A program made the position numbers and the translations under genes. Below the pieces are notes generated by a model, which saw nothing but the letters and a program-made list of their open reading frames with translations, was not told the origin of the DNA and did not search any database. A stretch of DNA of 16,177 bases, taken from Stenotrophomonas sp. Its GTDB lineage: Bacteria; Pseudomonadota; Gammaproteobacteria; Xanthomonadales; Xanthomonadaceae. Location: contig DMZT01000257.1 of NCBI GenBank assembly GCA_003484865.1, positions 1 to 16,177 on the forward strand, written 5' to 3'. This document shows positions 14,552 through 16,177 of the stretch, one piece after another; position 1 is the first letter of the stretch, and each line of letters begins with the position of its first letter.

Positions 14552-15614
14552 GCTGGAAGCGCTGGCCGAGCGCCGCGAAGAACTGGAACGCCTGTTGTCC
14601 GACCCGGCCGTGGTCGGCGACAACGACCGTTTCCGCGCGCTCTCGCGCGAGTTTTCGCAGCTGGAGCCGGTCGCCAACGCGCTGGCCGACGAAGCCCGTG
14701 CCAAGGCCGATCTCGCCGCCGCCGAAGCGATGCGCGAGGACCCTGACCTGCGCGAGCTGGCCGACGAGGAAATCACCGCCGCGCAGCAGCGCCTGCAGCA
14801 GCTGGACGAAGCACTGGCCCTGCTGCTGGTGCCGCGCGATCCGCGCGATGACGGCAACCTGTTCCTGGAAGTCCGCGCGGGCACCGGCGGTGACGAGGCG
14901 GCGATCTTCGCCGGCGATCTGTTCCGCATGTACGCCCGCTATGCCGAGCGCCAGGGCTGGAAGGTCGAGATCGAATCGGACAACCCGGGCGAACATGGCG
15001 GCTACAAGGAAGTGGTGGCGCGCGTGGTCGGCCGTGGCGCGTTCTCGCGGCTGAAGTTCGAATCGGGCACGCACCGCGTGCAGCGCGTGCCGGCGACCGA
15101 GTCGCAGGGCCGCATCCATACCTCGGCCGCGACGGTGGCGATCATTCCCGAGGCGGATGACGTCGAGGACGTGGTGATCAACCCGGCCGACCTGCGCGTG
15201 GACACCTACCGCTCCTCCGGCGCCGGTGGCCAGCACGTCAACAAGACCGAATCGGCGATCCGCATCACCCACCTGCCCACCGGCGTGGTAGTGGAATGCC
15301 AGACCGAGCGCAGCCAGCACGCCAACCGCGACAAGGCGATGAAGCGCCTCAAGGCGCAGCTGCTGGATGCCGAACGCAGCAAGCAGGCCGCCGCGCAGGC
15401 CGAAAGCCGCCGGCTGCAGGTCGGCAGCGGCGACCGCAGCCAGCGCATCCGCACCTACAGCTTCCCGCAGGGACGGATCACCGACCACCGCGTGGAAGGG
15501 CTGACCCTGTACGACCTGCCCAACATCCTGACCGGCGATCTTGATGCACTGGTGAGCCGGCTGACCCACGAACACCAGGCCGACGAGCTGGCCCGGCTCG
15601 CGGAAGGCAACTGA
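14529..15614 (+). CDS. prfA: Peptide chain release factor 1
   Basis: RF1 reads UAA and UAG stop codons and triggers peptide release. The 361-residue product has the stop-codon reading tripeptide PAT at 188-190 ([16 protein letters not shown]) and the catalytic GGQ at 233-235 ([14 protein letters not shown]), whose Gln235 is the target of the methylase Prm[20 protein letters not shown] (114-132) is the class I factor core. The ATG has GAGG 4 bases upstream and lies within hemA, overlapping it by 23 bases in another frame. In Pseudomonas and E. coli prmC follows prfA; here an OGT-like gene does, so PrmC must be encoded elsewhere or lie beyond the window. Confidence 0.98.
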   Translation: MTPTLRRKLEALAERREELERLLSDPAVVGDNDRFRALSREFSQLEPVANALADEARAKADLAAAEAMREDPDLRELADEEITAAQQRLQQLDEALALLLVPRDPRDDGNLFLEVRAGTGGDEAAIFAGDLFRMYARYAERQGWKVEIESDNPGEHGGYKEVVARVVGRGAFSRLKFESGTHRVQRVPATESQGRIHTSAATVAIIPEADDVEDVVINPADLRVDTYRSSGAGGQHVNKTESAIRITHLPTGVVVECQTERSQHANRDKAMKRLKAQLLDAERSKQAAAQAESRRLQVGSGDRSQRIRTYSFPQGRITDHRVEGLTLYDLPNILTGDLDALVSRLTHEHQADELARLAEGN

Positions 15615-15616
15615 GC

Positions 15617-15643
15617 ATGTCCGCCCGGCCGCGGCCGCGATGA
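15617..15643 (+). CDS. Candidate 8-codon mini-ORF bridging prfA and the OGT-like gene
   Basis: Two bases after the prfA stop, ATG opens a frame encoding MSARPRPR and ending in TGA at 15641-15643. That TGA overlaps the ATG of the next gene as ATGA. GGAAGG lies 9 bases before this ATG, while the OGT-like ATG has only GC-rich sequence ahead of it. The mini-ORF could carry ribosomes to the downstream start. No peptide function is suggested; it may be chance. Confidence 0.3.
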   Translation: MSARPRPR

Positions 15644-16177
15644 GTGCCGATCCGCAGCGCCTGCAGCTGCGCCAGGCGGTGCAGCGGCAACCGGCCGATT
15701 TCATTGCGTGGGTGATGCTGGCCGACGCGGAGCTGGAAGCCGGCGATGTGCGCGCCGGCGAACAGGCCGCCACCCGTGCGCTGCAGCTGCGCGGCGACCA
15801 TCCCGAGGCCCTGGCCCGGCTGGGCCGCGCACGCTGGATGCAAGGCCGCCATGGCGAGGCCGCCACACTGCTGAGGCAGGCGGCGGATCGCGCGCCCCAG
15901 CACCCCGGCATCACCCTGTGGCTCGGCCACGCACTGGAAGACGCGGGGCAACCGGAGGCGGCGGCGGATGCGTATCGCCATGCGCACCGTCTGCTGCCGG
16001 GCGAGCCCTACATCACTGCGCAGCTGCTCAACTGGCAGCGCCGGCTGTGCGATTGGCGGGATCTGGAGCGATTGTCGTCGCTCGTGCGCCAGGCCGTCGC
16101 GCAGGGCCAGGCGGTGGTCGAGCCGTTCGCCTTCCTCAGCGAAGACGGCAGCGCCGCCGAGCAGCTGGCCTGCGCCC
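15640..16177 (+). CDS. O-GlcNAc transferase-like glycosyltransferase (GT41), N-terminal TPR part, cut by window edge
   Basis: The 179 visible residues begin MSADPQRLQLRQAVQRQPAD. About three TPR units follow (AWVMLADAELEAGD, EALARLGRARWMQGRHGEAA, ITLWLGHALEDAGQPEAA), then the link YITAQLLNWQRRLCDW and VEPFAFLSEDGSAAEQLACA. This matches, from memory, the N-terminal half of the Xanthomonas campestris OGT homologue used as a structural model for human O-GlcNAc transferase. The catalytic GT-B domain would lie beyond the window. The ATG at 15640 aligns with that protein's start but lacks its own ribosome site. The gene follows prfA by 25 bases and is probably co-transcribed with hemA and prfA. Its acceptor in bacteria is not established. 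Confidence 0.85.
   Translation, partial: MSADPQRLQLRQAVQRQPADFIAWVMLADAELEAGDVRAGEQAATRALQLRGDHPEALARLGRARWMQGRHGEAATLLRQAADRAPQHPGITLWLGHALEDAGQPEAAADAYRHAHRLLPGEPYITAQLLNWQRRLCDWRDLERLSSLVRQAVAQGQAVVEPFAFLSEDGSAAEQLACA

Noticed and set aside
14448..15914. 488-codon minus-strand frame over prfA
   Set aside because: It is a shadow of prfA and the OGT-like gene; no family features.

Overview
The window reads as chromosomal DNA from a high-GC gammaproteobacterium of the Lysobacteraceae (Xanthomonadaceae), most likely Stenotrophomonas or a close relative. Three things point there: the housekeeping gene order, which is shared with Xanthomonas and Pseudomonas; an O-GlcNAc-transferase-like gene after prfA, as in Xanthomonas; and small GTAG-headed palindromes that match the SMAG class of REP elements known from Stenotrophomonas maltophilia. 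The genus is an inference, because no database search was possible.

Layout. Positions 1-602 (minus strand) hold a strong promoter, tRNA-Tyr, tRNA-Gly, tRNA-Thr and the start of tuf (EF-Tu), the classic tRNA-tufB operon. Positions 655-5712 form an accessory block. An exported isoaspartyl peptidase/asparaginase and an exported cyanophycinase-like serine peptidase lie on the minus strand. They are divergent from a 915-residue TonB-dependent receptor on the plus strand. The shared 168-bp control region carries a perfect match to the LacI-family/cre-type operator consensus and several dyads. I read this block as an uptake and breakdown module for beta-aspartyl peptides, possibly cyanophycin.

Positions 5713-6264 have no gene. 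A plus-strand terminator is followed by three gapless-alignable 101-bp repeats (5805-5905, 5919-6019, 6079-6179), a SMAG element between the second and third, and the ychF terminator. Each repeat has the same layout: a short hairpin, a G-run, then a long stem enclosing an inner hairpin. Each carries DnaA-box-like 9-mers at fixed places. This is the most unusual part of the window.

Positions 6265-13196 (minus strand) are a core housekeeping cluster, transcribed TPR protein > lolB > ispE > tRNA-Gln > prs > rplY > pth > ychF. It covers outer-membrane lipoprotein insertion, isoprenoid synthesis, PRPP supply, 50S protein L25, peptidyl-tRNA recycling and the YchF ATPase. The first three genes are joined by ATGA stop/start overlaps, and tRNA-Gln starts 9 bases after the ispE stop. 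Positions 13253-16177 (plus strand) are hemA, prfA (overlapping by 23 bases) and the 5' third of an OGT-family gene cut by the window edge.

No phage, insertion sequence, CRISPR array or defence system is visible.
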